Below are positions 25,484 to 36,200 of a stretch of 64,000 bases of DNA, piece by piece. The position numbers were made by a program, and so were the translations under genes. The notes under the pieces were generated by a model. It was not told where the DNA came from. It did not search any database and saw nothing but the letters and a program-made list of their open reading frames with translations. The stretch's first letter is position 1. Every line of letters begins with the position of its first letter. Source of the stretch: Oxalobacteraceae bacterium AB_14 (lineage in GTDB: Bacteria; Pseudomonadota; Gammaproteobacteria; Burkholderiales; Burkholderiaceae_D); assembly GCA_000381565.1 (NCBI GenBank), contig KB906725.1, forward strand, positions 3,172,377-3,236,376. Reading direction: 5' to 3'.

Positions 25484-26038
25484 TCAGAAGAACAGGGCGG
25501 TGCGCTGGATGACCGTGCCGTTGTTGGTGTAGGCGGCGCTGGCGCGCACCGAGCCGGTGTTGTACTTGCCGTCGTCGAGCTTGCTGTCGACCTGCTCGGC
25601 GAAGGAGTCGGGCAGGTTGTCGAGCCGCACGCCGTTGCCGCCGCGGCCGCCGACCACGTCGTTGTAGATGTAGACCGCGCCGCCCTGCGCGCTGGTCATG
25701 AAGTCGGTGCTGCCGTTGAACGAGCCGGTGATGAAGCCGGCCAGCGCCAGGTGCTGCGGCGCCAGCTGGTATTCGGCGATCTGGCCGTCGCCGTTGCCGT
25801 TGCCGGTGGCGCCGGGCGCGTGGGTGGTCGCTTGCGGATCGTCGCCCGGCAAGGCGTGGAACTTGTCCTGGTAGGAGTTGACCGCGGCCGACAAGGCATT
25901 CGATTGTTGGATGATATTCTTGACCTTGGCGCTGTCGATCAGCCCCTGTCCTTTCAGCACGCCGCCCAGCAGCAGGCCGATGATGACCAGGACAATCGCA
26001 ATCTCAACCAGGGTAAAGCCGCGTTGGGCTCGCTGCAT
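25484..26038 (-). CDS. Prepilin-like protein, last gene of the ABC-linked pilus system
   Basis: The 184-residue protein has a short basic leader MQRAQRG and the prepilin cleavage/methylation motif G-FTLVEIAIVLVIIGLLL (Glu5 present). An extended helix and a glycine-rich loop follow (FHALPGDDPQATTH, GATGNGNGDGQI), the PGD motif found in a group of type II/IV pseudopilins. It would be processed by a PilD-type peptidase and inserted as a pilus subunit. No C-terminal disulfide pair is present. It sits 62 bases after the TPR-like gene at the end of the minus-strand cluster, and it is the best major-subunit candidate of that system, although it could equally be a tip or minor pilin. Confidence 0.85.
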   Translation of the reverse strand: MQRAQRGFTLVEIAIVLVIIGLLLGGVLKGQGLIDSAKVKNIIQQSNALSAAVNSYQDKFHALPGDDPQATTHAPGATGNGNGDGQIAEYQLAPQHLALAGFITGSFNGSTDFMTSAQGGAVYIYNDVVGGRGGNGVRLDNLPDSFAEQVDSKLDDGKYNTGSVRASAAYTNNGTVIQRTALFF

Positions 26039-26100
26039 GGGGCATCCTTTCGTAACGGGTGTCGTTGAAGCATCATGATAGACGGAAACTGTCCGGCCGC

Positions 26101-26820
26101 CTAGCGTGACGGCTGCGCCGGCGCGGCCAGGCTTTGCAGGCGCCGCTCAAGGAAGCGCAGTTCGTTGGCGTCGGTGATCTGGCCGCTGGCCAGCAGCGCG
26201 CCGATCAGCGACCGCTGCGCTTCGGCCTGGTTCATGTCTTCGAGTATGAACAGTTCCAGTTCGCGCGCCCAGACCGGCACTTGCGGGCCGGTGGCGCGCA
26301 ACCGTATCGCCTGCGCGTAGCGGCGCGCCAGCGGCAGGTCGTGCAAGCGGTGGCGCGCCACCACGGCCGCGTGCGCGAGCCACGGCCAGCGCCGGTTCGG
26401 GTCTTCGCCGAAGCGGGCGTAGACCAGCTCCAGCATCAGCCGCACCCGCGCCGGATCGCCGACCGCGCCATATACTTCGCTGGCCGCCAGCAGCGGATAC
26501 TGGCTGCGCGGATCGAGCTCCAGTACCCGCTCCAGCCATTGCCGGATGCGGCCGTAGTCCATGTCGCGCCAGGCGATGGCGACGCCGGCCTGGTCGTCGT
26601 AGCCCTGCACGTACAGCATCAGCACGCGCGACAGCGCCAGCGGATCGCCCAGGCTGGCCAGTTGCAGCGCTGCCGCCGACGGCGCAGGCGGCAGCGCCTC
26701 GGCGCGTGCCCGCGGCGGCGGCCGGCCGGCCTGCCAGCCCAGCTGCGAGGCCAGCGCCGCCGCCAGCAGCCAGCGCACGGCCGGCGGCACCGACGACAGC
26801 GGGCGGGCCGGTGTGTTCAC
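26101..26820 (-). CDS. TPR-like helical protein with N-terminal anchor
   Basis: The 239-residue protein has a hydrophobic segment (VRWLLAAALASQLGWQ, about residues 15-30). A run of amphipathic helices resembling tetratricopeptide repeats follows (IRQWLERVLELDPRSQYPLL, ASEVYGAVGDPARVRLML, RYAQAIRLRA). No enzyme motif is seen. The GTG start shares GTGA with the end of the ABC permease gene, so translation is coupled and the protein very likely works with the ABC exporter or the pilus. Open reading continues upstream only as a shadow of the permease gene. Confidence 0.65.
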   Translation of the reverse strand: MNTPARPLSSVPPAVRWLLAAALASQLGWQAGRPPPRARAEALPPAPSAAALQLASLGDPLALSRVLMLYVQGYDDQAGVAIAWRDMDYGRIRQWLERVLELDPRSQYPLLAASEVYGAVGDPARVRLMLELVYARFGEDPNRRWPWLAHAAVVARHRLHDLPLARRYAQAIRLRATGPQVPVWARELELFILEDMNQAEAQRSLIGALLASGQITDANELRFLERRLQSLAAPAQPSR

Positions 26821-27608
26821 AGGTTCTTCCGGTACAGGTCGAACAGCGCGGCGGCCGTCAGCAGGCCGAGCGCCAGCGCGGTTTGCGCTGCCACCGTGGC
26901 CAGGTCGGCCAGCGTGCCGGTGTGGTACAGCAGCCATTCGCTGCGGGTGTAGGCGTCCAGGTGCGGCAGCAGTAGCGCCAGCGCGTCGATGCCATGGGTC
27001 AGCCAGCGCTGGCCGGCGTCGGCCTGGGCGGCGCCGGCGTGGCCCAGCAGCTGCAGGCTGCCGACCACGCGCGCCAGCAGGTAGAAGGCGCCGGCGGCGC
27101 TCAGCGCCGGCAGCGTCTGGCCCAGGGTCAGCGAGCACAGCAGGCTGAAGGCGGCCACGATCCACAGCTCGCCCAGCAGCGACGCCGCCCATAGCGCCGC
27201 CTGGCCGACGGGCGCGAAGGCCAGCGCCACCGCGCCGAACAGCAGCGCCGGCAGCAGCGCCAGCGCGGCGAAGCCGGCCAGCTTGCCCAGCAGGTAGACC
27301 GCGCGCGGCAGGGCCAGCGCCAGCAGCAGTTCGCCGCCCTTGTCGGCCGCCTCGCGCGCCATGCTGCTGACGACGAAGGTGGCGATCAGGAACACCGCCG
27401 CCAGGCGCAACGTCGCCGCCAGCAGGGCTGCTTGCAGCTGGCGGCTTTCGGTCAGGGCCAGCTGGCCGAGGAAGCCGGCGCCGCACACCGCCGCCGCCAG
27501 CACCAGCAACAGCAGCCACAGCAGCCGGTTGCGCAGCGCTTCGAGCAACGTGTAGCGGGCGATGACCAGCGCGGCATGCGGCAACGGCAGCGGCGGCGCG
27601 CAGGTCAT
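26817..27608 (-). CDS. ABC-2 type exporter permease of the pilus cluster
   Basis: The 263-residue integral membrane protein has about six hydrophobic segments and the ABC-2 pattern: a cytosolic N-terminal helix ARYTLLEALRNRLLW, then FVVSSMAREAADKGGELLLA, which resembles the EEKxxGTLELLLA coupling helix of this family. The matching ATPase gene is the first gene of the same cluster, about 11.5 kb upstream (39028-39744). The ATG overlaps the stop of the prepilin gene before it (ATGA), and its own TGA overlaps the next GTG. This tight packing ties an exporter to a type IV-pilus-like machine. The exported substrate is unknown. Confidence 0.85.
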   Translation of the reverse strand: MTCAPPLPLPHAALVIARYTLLEALRNRLLWLLLLVLAAAVCGAGFLGQLALTESRQLQAALLAATLRLAAVFLIATFVVSSMAREAADKGGELLLALALPRAVYLLGKLAGFAALALLPALLFGAVALAFAPVGQAALWAASLLGELWIVAAFSLLCSLTLGQTLPALSAAGAFYLLARVVGSLQLLGHAGAAQADAGQRWLTHGIDALALLLPHLDAYTRSEWLLYHTGTLADLATVAAQTALALGLLTAAALFDLYRKNL

Positions 27609-28309
27609 TGGATCTTCTGCACCGCGACCATGCGGTTGAACAGGATGTTGGGCGACAGCCAGACCACGATGTCGTCGTAGGCGCCGCCCGGCGCGGTGGC
27701 GGTGTCGCTGGCGTAGCGGCTGACGAACTGGGTGTCGGAGCCGGCGTTGAGCTGCTCGTCGGTGTTGCCGGTGGCGCCGTTGGCGATCAGGCCGCCCAGC
27801 TCGTTGCTGGCGCCAAAGCCGTTCTTGCCGTGCGAGATGATTACCGCCGGAATGTCGTTGACGGCGGTGGCCGCCACCAGCTGGCCGCCGCTGTCGCGGG
27901 TGGCGACGGTGATGTCGCGCGGCGTGCTCAGGTTGAACAGCGCGCCGCTGTCGCTGAAGGCCGGCGTGACGCTGTAGCGGAACAAGTGGTTCCAGCTGTC
28001 GAGCTTGCCCAGGCCGAGCGTCGCCCACGGCAGGTAGCCGCTGCGGCGCTCGCCGGCGCAGCGGCTGCCGTTGCGCGCCTCCAGGCCGTTGCTGGCCGAG
28101 ATGGCCGGGCAGGGCAGGTAGCCGTTGCGCAGCGCGTAGCCGACCAGCGCCTCGCGCGCATCCTCCATCGCCTTCTGGGTTTCCGAGATCTTGCGCTGCT
28201 CCAGCTGCATGCCGAGCGGCGCCAGCAGGCCGCCGACCATCAGGCCGACGATGATCAGTACGATCGCGATTTCGACCAGCGTAAAGCCGGATTGTCTGGG
28301 TTGCGTCAT
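27605..28309 (-). CDS. Prepilin-like protein with CPA/LPW domain
   Basis: The 234-residue protein has the prepilin motif QSG-FTLVEIAIVLIIVGLMVG with a seven-residue leader. Its globular part contains NGYLPCPAI, GYLPWATLGL, NHLFRYSVTPAF and a C-terminal GGAYDDIVVWLS. The same order of motifs recurs in the protein encoded just upstream, so the two globular domains are homologous. A Cys pair (PCPA and SRCAG) could form a disulfide. It is coupled by ATGA to the ABC permease gene. Confidence 0.85.
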   Translation of the reverse strand: MTQPRQSGFTLVEIAIVLIIVGLMVGGLLAPLGMQLEQRKISETQKAMEDAREALVGYALRNGYLPCPAISASNGLEARNGSRCAGERRSGYLPWATLGLGKLDSWNHLFRYSVTPAFSDSGALFNLSTPRDITVATRDSGGQLVAATAVNDIPAVIISHGKNGFGASNELGGLIANGATGNTDEQLNAGSDTQFVSRYASDTATAPGGAYDDIVVWLSPNILFNRMVAVQKIQ

Positions 28310-28313
28310 GGCG

Positions 28314-29051
28314 TCAAGGCAGGCGGTGGGCCGCCGCCATCTGTTGGTAAAGGGTAGTCAGCGACACCGTCAGCAGCAGGTCGTCGAAGGCGCCGCCGGG
28401 GCCGTTGGCGTCGGTGCTGGCGGCGCGGCTGATGAAGTGGACGCTGGCGCTGGCGTTTTGTTGTTCGTCGATGTTGCCGGCGTCGCTATTGGGCTGCGCC
28501 ACGCCCAGCACCGATACGCCGAAATTGCTGCGGCCGAGCGACAGCAGCACCACCGGCGCGCATGGGGCGCCGAGCTCGCAGCTGGACTGGCCCGCGCGGT
28601 ACAGCAAGGCGCCGTCGCTGGCGCGGTCCTGCACGGTCTTGGTGGCGACTTGCGAAATGCGCAGCACCGGCGCCTGCGTGTAGCCCGGCGTGACGCTGTA
28701 GCGCAGCAGCTTGCCCCAGGCGTCGGCGCCGTCGACGCCCAGCGTGACCCAGGGCAGGAAACCGGTGCAGTCCTGCTCGGTGGCGCAGGGCGCCAGCGCC
28801 TCGTTGCCGTCGGTGGCCGAGGTGGCCGGACGCGGCAGGCGACCGTTGGCGGCGGCAAAGCCGAGCAGGGCGTCGCGCGCCTGCGCCATGCGCGCCAGCG
28901 TCAGCTGGTTGCGGCGCAGCTGGCGGTTGTCATGGTTGAGCGCGCTCACCAGCAAGGTCGCCGCGCCGACGCTGGTCATCGCCAGCAGCAGCAACAGTGC
29001 CGCGCCGCGCTGGCGCCGGCGGCTAGTGACCAACTTCTTGTACGCTGCCAT
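28314..29051 (-). CDS. PilX/prepilin-like protein, diverged duplicate of the next gene's product
   Basis: The 245-residue protein lacks a GFTLxE leader. It starts instead with a basic stretch and RGAALLLLLAMTSVGAATLL, as in PilX-type minor pilins. Its soluble part repeats the motif order of the downstream protein: NGRLPRPAT, GFLPWVTLGV, GKLLRYSVTPGY, and GGAFDDLLLTVSL near the end. It carries Cys residues at positions comparable to the partner. The start overlaps the 3' end of the MshK-like gene by 29 bases, and four bases separate it from the next gene. It probably pairs with the neighbouring prepilin at the tip or base of the fibre. Confidence 0.75.
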   Translation of the reverse strand: MAAYKKLVTSRRRQRGAALLLLLAMTSVGAATLLVSALNHDNRQLRRNQLTLARMAQARDALLGFAAANGRLPRPATSATDGNEALAPCATEQDCTGFLPWVTLGVDGADAWGKLLRYSVTPGYTQAPVLRISQVATKTVQDRASDGALLYRAGQSSCELGAPCAPVVLLSLGRSNFGVSVLGVAQPNSDAGNIDEQQNASASVHFISRAASTDANGPGGAFDDLLLTVSLTTLYQQMAAAHRLP

Positions 29052-29517
29052 GGTCGGGATCGTAGCGCTGGCCGGGTTTCAGGATCAGCTGGCGGCCGGA
29101 CGACAGGCGCAGCGACACCGCCTGGCCCGGGCCGGCCGTGGCGCCCCCGGTCTGCGGCACCTGGTTGAGCCAGACGGTGGTGCGGCCGCTGCTGCCGCGC
29201 AGCACGCCGCTGAGCTGGACGCTGGACGAGGCGGGCGCCAGCGGCGCCGCCGTCATGGACGGCGCCGCCGCATTGGCCATGGCTTGCGGGTTGGCGCCGT
29301 CCATCATGCCGGGCGCGGTCGGGGCTGCGGTGCCCGGCATGGCGGGCGCGGCGGCCGGGCCGGCGGCGCGTTGCTGGTCGAGCAGGCTGCGCTCGGCCGG
29401 CGAGGCGAACAGGCGGCCCAGCGTCGGCTGCTGGGCGCAGGCCGGCGCGGCGGTCGTGGCCAGCAGGGCCAGCAGCAGCGGCATGACAGCGCGTGGAGGT
29501 CGGGTCGCCATGCTCAT
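29023..29517 (-). CDS. MshK-like accessory protein
   Basis: The 164-residue protein has a signal peptide (PLLLALLATTAAPACA), a low-complexity Ala/Pro/Met middle, and a C-terminal half with VQLSGVLRGSSGRTTVWLNQ and LKPGQRYDPDHG. That half resembles the small periplasmic MshK/PilP-type domain that links the inner-membrane complex to the secretin. Identification rests mostly on position, between the MshJ-like gene and the prepilin genes. The ATG at 29517 shares ATGA with the MshJ-like stop; an in-frame ATG two codons later is also possible. Confidence 0.6.
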   Translation of the reverse strand: MSMATRPPRAVMPLLLALLATTAAPACAQQPTLGRLFASPAERSLLDQQRAAGPAAAPAMPGTAAPTAPGMMDGANPQAMANAAAPSMTAAPLAPASSSVQLSGVLRGSSGRTTVWLNQVPQTGGATAGPGQAVSLRLSSGRQLILKPGQRYDPDHGSVQEVGH

Positions 29518-30182
29518 CCGGCGCCTTTCCTGGGCACGGCGGCCGGCGCCAGGGTCAACCAGTTGAGCTTGCATTCGGCGCCCAGGGTCGGCGTGTTCGG
29601 CAAGTTCTGCACAGCGCCGACGCGCCTGAGCGTGCATTCCTGCACCGCGTAATAGCTGCGCTGGCGCAGGTCGTCGAGGAAGTTGAACAGGTCGCCTTCA
29701 TGCAGCAGCTCCATGCGCAGGTTCATGCGGCTGCCGCGCAGCGCGTAGTCGCCCAGCGGCAGCGGCGCGTCGAGCTTGATCGCCTGTTGCGGCTCGATCT
29801 CGTAGCTCAGCGGCGCCAGCTTGCGTTGCTCCTGGATCTGGCGGATCTGCTCGACCCAGTCGAGGCGCTTTTCTTCGCCGATCAGGCCGCGGCTGCGCAG
29901 CATGGCGAACTGCGGCTGGTAGGCGCGGATCTCGCGCTTTTCCGTCTCGACCTGGTCGTAGCGCTGGCGCGCGGCGTCGCGCGTCTGCTGCGCCTGGGCG
30001 CGTTGCTGCTCGGCGTGGTCGACGTACCAGCTGCTGGCGAACACAGTGGCGACGCCGATGCACAGCGCGCCGGCGGCCATCACCGTCGCCAGCCGGATCA
30101 GCGCGAACTCGCGCAGCCAGTAGGGCAGCGGCTGGGCGGCGCGCGCCGGCTTCTTGCTGAAAGGGGCGGGGGAGGCGTTCAT
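29514..30182 (-). CDS. MshJ-like (PilO-type) assembly protein, ABC-linked system
   Basis: The 222-residue protein has one N-terminal membrane helix (about residues 30-50: VMAAGALCIGVATVFASSWY), a coiled-coil segment rich in Gln/Arg (about 52-90), and an alpha/beta periplasmic domain with LHEGDLFNFLDDLRQRS, the usual PilO/MshJ ferredoxin-like core. It would pair with the PilN part of the MshI-like protein. Its ATG overlaps the upstream stop (ATGA), and its TGA overlaps the next ATG. Confidence 0.8.
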   Translation of the reverse strand: MNASPAPFSKKPARAAQPLPYWLREFALIRLATVMAAGALCIGVATVFASSWYVDHAEQQRAQAQQTRDAARQRYDQVETEKREIRAYQPQFAMLRSRGLIGEEKRLDWVEQIRQIQEQRKLAPLSYEIEPQQAIKLDAPLPLGDYALRGSRMNLRMELLHEGDLFNFLDDLRQRSYYAVQECTLRRVGAVQNLPNTPTLGAECKLNWLTLAPAAVPRKGAG

Positions 30183-31747
30183 GGCTGCCATACCAGGTTG
30201 AGGATGAAGCGGGCCTTGGTCTCGACGCCGTCGGTGGTGGCGCCGGCCTTGCCGCTGAGTTTGACGTTGGAGCGGGTGTCGACCGGCTGCTGCACGATCT
30301 CCACCGCCATGCGCGGCTGGCGCGCCAGTTCCTGGGTGAAGGCGTTCATGCTGTCGACCACTTCGCGGTAATTGTCCGGCGGCACCATGATCTCCGCCTC
30401 CAGCCGCAGCGCCTGCGGCACCTTGGACGGCAGCCCCAGCATCAGCGACGAGATCGGCTCCATCACCGTGCCCGAGGTGCTGGCCATGAAGCCGGTGGCG
30501 ACCGGCTCGGCCGGCGCGGCCGGCGGCATGATCTTCCAGTCCAGCTGCAGCAGGCGGATTTGCGGCACCTTGTCGAGTGCCGTGCTCAGCTGTGCCATCA
30601 TGGGCAGCGGCTGCGGTCCCTGGCGCACCAGCAACTGCGCCACGGTGACGGCGGCCTTCATGTTGGCGGTCTTGTCGATGGCCGGCGTCATGCTCGACAG
30701 CGCGGCGCGGTAGCGGCCGTCGTATTGTTTGGCTTCGGCATACATGGCGGCGGTGGCCGAGCTGGCGTCGACATAGCGCCAGAGGTTGACGCCCAGCCAG
30801 ACCAGCGTGCCGGCCGCCAGCACCGCGCTGGCGCCGAACAGAGCCAGCCGCGTGCGCCACAGCTGGAAGTAGCGGCGCGCCGCACCCAGCGCATACTGGC
30901 TGGCGGGGCGTTCGCGGCCCAGCAAGGTGAGCAGCAGTGCATCGGCCAGCGCCGGCGCCTGCGCCAGGCCGGTGCGCCGGGCGGCGCTGTCCATGTCGAT
31001 GAAATGGTAGGCCGTTTCCGGGCCGTCCTGGCATTGCGGTTCCAGCCGGTCGAGCGTGGTGTGCGGCGCCACGATCACCGTGTGCAGCACCTCGCCGCGG
31101 CCGATCAGGCGGGTGCTGGTCAGGAACTGCTGGGTCTTGGCGGTCTCGCGGGCGACGTCGACCGGGGCGCCGTCGCGGTCCACGGCCAGGGTCAGGCGCG
31201 AGAATTTCAGCTGGCCGTCGAGGAAGTAGCTCTGGCGCAGACCGGCCGATTGCTGCGTCACCAGCAGCAGGCGCTGGTCCGCCAGGCCCAGCTTGCGCAC
31301 CAGCGAGGCGCTCATCAGCGTAGTCGAGTACAGTCCCGCCAGCGGCGTGCGCAGCAGTTCCAGCGCGGCGATCCACGGCTGCACCAGCGCCGGGTTGGTC
31401 AGCGCGCTGAGCAGGGCGATGTCGTCCTGGCGCCCGGCCGCCTCCCGGCCCTGCACCTGCACATAGCGGTAGGGCGTCTCGCGGTATTGCTGCAGCAGGC
31501 GGCGCGCCAGCAGGCGGCGCCCGGAGCGGCCCGTCACGTGCGGCAGGGTGATGCGCTGGAAGTCTTCCTCGATCAGGTCGACCAGCAGGTAGACCGGGCC
31601 GTAGGGCTGGGCGTCGAGGTAATCCATGAAGGCGTCGACGCCGACGCGGTCGTTGCTGAAGCGCACGGCGTCGCCGAGCCGCCCCTGGCGCCACGGGTAG
31701 GCCCACACCTGTTCGCTGCTGAGATAGAGTAAATGGCTATGCAACAC
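30179..31747 (-). CDS. MshI-like protein: PilM-like and PilN-like parts fused
   Basis: The 522-residue protein combines a cytoplasmic actin-like PilM/GspL-type part (about 1-310) with a membrane helix (about 315-338: RLALFGASAVLAAGTLVWLG) and a PilN-type periplasmic domain to the C-terminus. The plus-strand MSHA operon has these functions on two separate proteins. It would recruit the ATPase to the inner-membrane platform. Eight bases separate it from the MshG-like gene, and it ends with an ATGA overlap. Confidence 0.8.
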   Translation of the reverse strand: MLHSHLLYLSSEQVWAYPWRQGRLGDAVRFSNDRVGVDAFMDYLDAQPYGPVYLLVDLIEEDFQRITLPHVTGRSGRRLLARRLLQQYRETPYRYVQVQGREAAGRQDDIALLSALTNPALVQPWIAALELLRTPLAGLYSTTLMSASLVRKLGLADQRLLLVTQQSAGLRQSYFLDGQLKFSRLTLAVDRDGAPVDVARETAKTQQFLTSTRLIGRGEVLHTVIVAPHTTLDRLEPQCQDGPETAYHFIDMDSAARRTGLAQAPALADALLLTLLGRERPASQYALGAARRYFQLWRTRLALFGASAVLAAGTLVWLGVNLWRYVDASSATAAMYAEAKQYDGRYRAALSSMTPAIDKTANMKAAVTVAQLLVRQGPQPLPMMAQLSTALDKVPQIRLLQLDWKIMPPAAPAEPVATGFMASTSGTVMEPISSLMLGLPSKVPQALRLEAEIMVPPDNYREVVDSMNAFTQELARQPRMAVEIVQQPVDTRSNVKLSGKAGATTDGVETKARFILNLVWQP

Positions 31748-31754
31748 GGCGGCC

Positions 31755-32959
31755 TCAGGGTCGGATCTTGGAGATGGTGTCGTAAATCGGCCCCAGCACG
31801 GACAGCATGATCCATCCCAGCAGCAGGCCCAGCACCACCGTCATGGCCGGTTCTATCATCGCCTGCACCTTCTCGATCATCTCCCTGACTTCGCGGTTGT
31901 AGAAGTAGCTGACGTTGCGCAGCGCGCCGTCGAGCGCGCCGGTGGCCTCGCCCACCTTGAGCATGCGGATCACCAGCGGCGGGAAGATGCCGGTGTTCTG
32001 GAACGCCGCCGTCACGCTCTGGCCTTCGGAGATCAGCTGGGCCGCGCGGCGCAGGCCGGCCGCCACCATGCGGTTGCCGACGATGCCCTCGGACAGGCGG
32101 ATGCATTCGAGGATGGTGATGCCGGCGCCGTACATCAGCGCGAAGAAGGTGGCGAAGCGGGCCAGGATGATCTTGTGCTGCACCGGGCCGATCATCCAGA
32201 TGCGCAGCTTGAAGGCGTCGAAGCGGTAGCGCGCCCGCTCGCTGCGCGCCAGCCAGGCGCGGCCGCCGAAGTAGGCCGCCGCCGGCAGCGCCAGCAGCAC
32301 GTACCAGTAGTTGATGAAGATGTCGGAGACGAAGATCAGCGCCTTGGTGTGGAACGGTAGTTCATTGCCCATGTTCTTGATGAAGGCGGTCAGCTGCGGC
32401 ACCAGGTAGATCATCAGGAAGGCCACCACGCCCAGGATGACGACGCCGACGAACAGCGGCTTCATGATGATCTTGCGCGATTGCGAGGCCAGCTCGTCCT
32501 GCCACTTCAGGCCCTCCGACAGGTTCAGGAACACTTCGGCGATCTTGCCGGTGCGCTCGCCGGCCGTGATCAGGCTGGTGAAGGTCTTGTCGAACACGTC
32601 CGGGTAGGCGTCCAGCGCGGCCGACAGCTGCAGGCCGCCCTCGATGTTCTCGATCAGGTCGGTGATGATTTCGCGGAAGCGCGGATGGTCCATGCTGTCG
32701 CGCAGGTCGTTGAGGCCGTCGAGGATGGGTACGCCGGCGCCGGTCAGCTGCTCCATCTGGAAGCAGAAGTTGATCAAGTCCTTGCGCGTGATGTCGCGCC
32801 GGCCGATCGCGGCCAGCTTCTGGCGCGACACCTGGCAGTCGATCAGGTCCAGCTCCATGCGGTGCAGGCGCAGCTCCAGGTCCGGCTCGTTGAGCGCGTC
32901 CATATTGCCCAGCGTCAAGTGGCCGCTGGCGTCCATCGCGCGGTAGAGGTATTGGGGCA

Positions 32960-32960
<1 letters not shown>
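31755..32960 (-). CDS. MshG/GspF-like inner-membrane platform protein, ABC-linked system
   Basis: The 401-residue polytopic protein has two T2SSF repeats. The first includes FCFQMEQLTGAGVPILDGL and ITAGERTGKIAEVFLNL; the second RFATFFALMYGAGITILECI and KVGEATGALDGALRNVSYFY. Transmembrane helices lie around residues 170-190, 220-240 and 370-390. It forms the rotating platform on which pilin subunits are added. The ATG at 32960 overlaps the ATPase stop as TGATG. Confidence 0.93.
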
Positions 32961-34669
<1,709 letters not shown>

Positions 34670-34676
34670 GGATCTC

Positions 34677-36200
34677 TTATGGTTGACGCGCGGGCGCGCT
34701 CAGTTCATGCATGCGCGCGCGCAGCGCGTTGCGGTCGAAGGCGGCGGCGTGGTCCTGCGCCAGCGCCAGCGCGCGCTGGTAGTACTTCAGGGCCAGCTTG
34801 CCCTGGTTCAGGCGGTCCAGACCGACGGCCAGGTTGTAGGCGTAGTCGGGGTTGTCGGGCACGGCGGTGTAGGCGCGGAAGTAGGATTGCTGCGCCTCCG
34901 GCCAGCGGCCCTGCTGCGATTGCAGGTTGCCCAGCGCGAACAGCACCGGGCCGGCGTCCGGGGTGGTGCCGAGAATGGCGCGCAGCCGCGCTTCGCTCTG
35001 GGCGGTGTCGCCCTGGCGCACGCCGACCAGGCCGGCGACGGCGGTGGCGTCGTTCGGATCGAGTTCGAGCAGGCGCAGGTAGTAGCCGGCGGCCTGTTCG
35101 CCCTGGCCCTTGCGCGCGGCCACGGTGGCCAGGCCGAGCAGGGCGTCGCGGCTGGTCGGGGTGTCGCGCAGCGCGGCTTCATATTGTTGCTGGGCTTGCG
35201 CCAGGTCGCCGCTGTTGAGGGCCTGGTACCCGCTCTCGAGCGCCGGCGCCAGCACCGGCTGCTGGCTGGCGCGGGTCACGCGGATGTCGCTGCTGTCGGG
35301 CGCGGCGATCGGCGGCAGCTGGTCGCCGCGCGGCGCGTTCAGCTGCGCCAGCTGTTGTTGCATCATTTGCTGCGAGGCGGCCAGCGCTTGTTCGGTGGCG
35401 CTCAGGCGGCGCTCCAGTTCCTCGGTGCCGGCGCGGGCCGGCGCCGGCGGCGCGATCGGTGCGCCGTCCATCAGCAGGGGATCGGCGATGGCGGCGGCGC
35501 CGGGCGCCACGGCGACCTTGACCGGGGTGGCGCCGGTGGCGCCGAGCGGCGGCATCGGCACCGGCGGCAGGCGCGAACCGGCGCCCGGCGCGGCGATCGC
35601 CTGCCAGTAGTAATAGCCCATGCCGCCGGCGACCAGCAGCAGCAGCGCGATCCAGCCGAACAGGCGCAGGCGTTCGCGGTCCAGCCCGGCCGACTCGGCC
35701 GGCGCGGTGGCGGCCGCGGCGGCGCGCGCGCGGGCCGCGCCGCGCGGCTGCTCGGCGCCGGCCTTGCCGGCGTTGTTGGCGCGCGGCGCGTGGCCGGGCG
35801 CGGGCCGCGCGGCACTCGGCGTGGAGCTGCCGGCCTGGGCCGGCGTTGGCGCCGGGATGGGCGCCGGTGTCGGCGATGGCGCGGCGGAGGCTGGCGGCGC
35901 CGACGGATCGGGCGCCAGGTCCAGCGTCAGGCCGGCGGTTTTGTGGTCGCTGGGCGGCGGCAGCGGATCGGGCGAGGGCTGCGGCGTCAGGCTGGCGGCC
36001 GGCGCGGCCGCGATCGGCTCCAGGCTCAGGCCGGCCATCGGCTCCAGGTCCAGGCTCAGGCCGGGCTTGGCCGCCGCCGGTTCCGGCGTCAGCGCCAGGA
36101 TGTCGTCGAACGCCTGCGACGGCTTGTCGGTCTCGTCGTCGCCGCCCGCGCTTTGTTTGGCGCGCTCGGCCTTCTTGAGCGCTTGCATTAGGAGACTCAT
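34677..36200 (-). CDS. MshN-like TPR protein, ABC-linked system
   Basis: The 507-residue protein begins MSLLMQALKKAERAK, like other MshN proteins. It has a long Pro/Ala-rich cytoplasmic stretch, one membrane helix near residues 175-195 (FGWIALLLLVAGGMGYYYW), another low-complexity segment, and a C-terminal TPR array (GYQALNSGDLAQAQQQYEAA, LLGLATVAARKGQGEQAAGY and two or three more units). It is periplasmic apart from the N-terminus and probably helps the secretin assemble. The ATG overlaps the secretin stop (ATGA). Confidence 0.8.
   Translation of the reverse strand: MSLLMQALKKAERAKQSAGGDDETDKPSQAFDDILALTPEPAAAKPGLSLDLEPMAGLSLEPIAAAPAASLTPQPSPDPLPPPSDHKTAGLTLDLAPDPSAPPASAAPSPTPAPIPAPTPAQAGSSTPSAARPAPGHAPRANNAGKAGAEQPRGAARARAAAAATAPAESAGLDRERLRLFGWIALLLLVAGGMGYYYWQAIAAPGAGSRLPPVPMPPLGATGATPVKVAVAPGAAAIADPLLMDGAPIAPPAPARAGTEELERRLSATEQALAASQQMMQQQLAQLNAPRGDQLPPIAAPDSSDIRVTRASQQPVLAPALESGYQALNSGDLAQAQQQYEAALRDTPTSRDALLGLATVAARKGQGEQAAGYYLRLLELDPNDATAVAGLVGVRQGDTAQSEARLRAILGTTPDAGPVLFALGNLQSQQGRWPEAQQSYFRAYTAVPDNPDYAYNLAVGLDRLNQGKLALKYYQRALALAQDHAAAFDRNALRARMHELSAPARQP

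Noticed and set aside
26101..27519. A 472-codon minus-strand frame as one protein
   Set aside because: Its first half is an out-of-frame shadow of the ABC permease gene. The real TPR-like protein starts at the coupled GTG at 26820.
29514..31706. A 730-codon minus-strand frame as one fused protein
   Set aside because: Only the last 222 codons are the MshJ-like protein. The rest is a shadow of the MshI-like gene in another frame.
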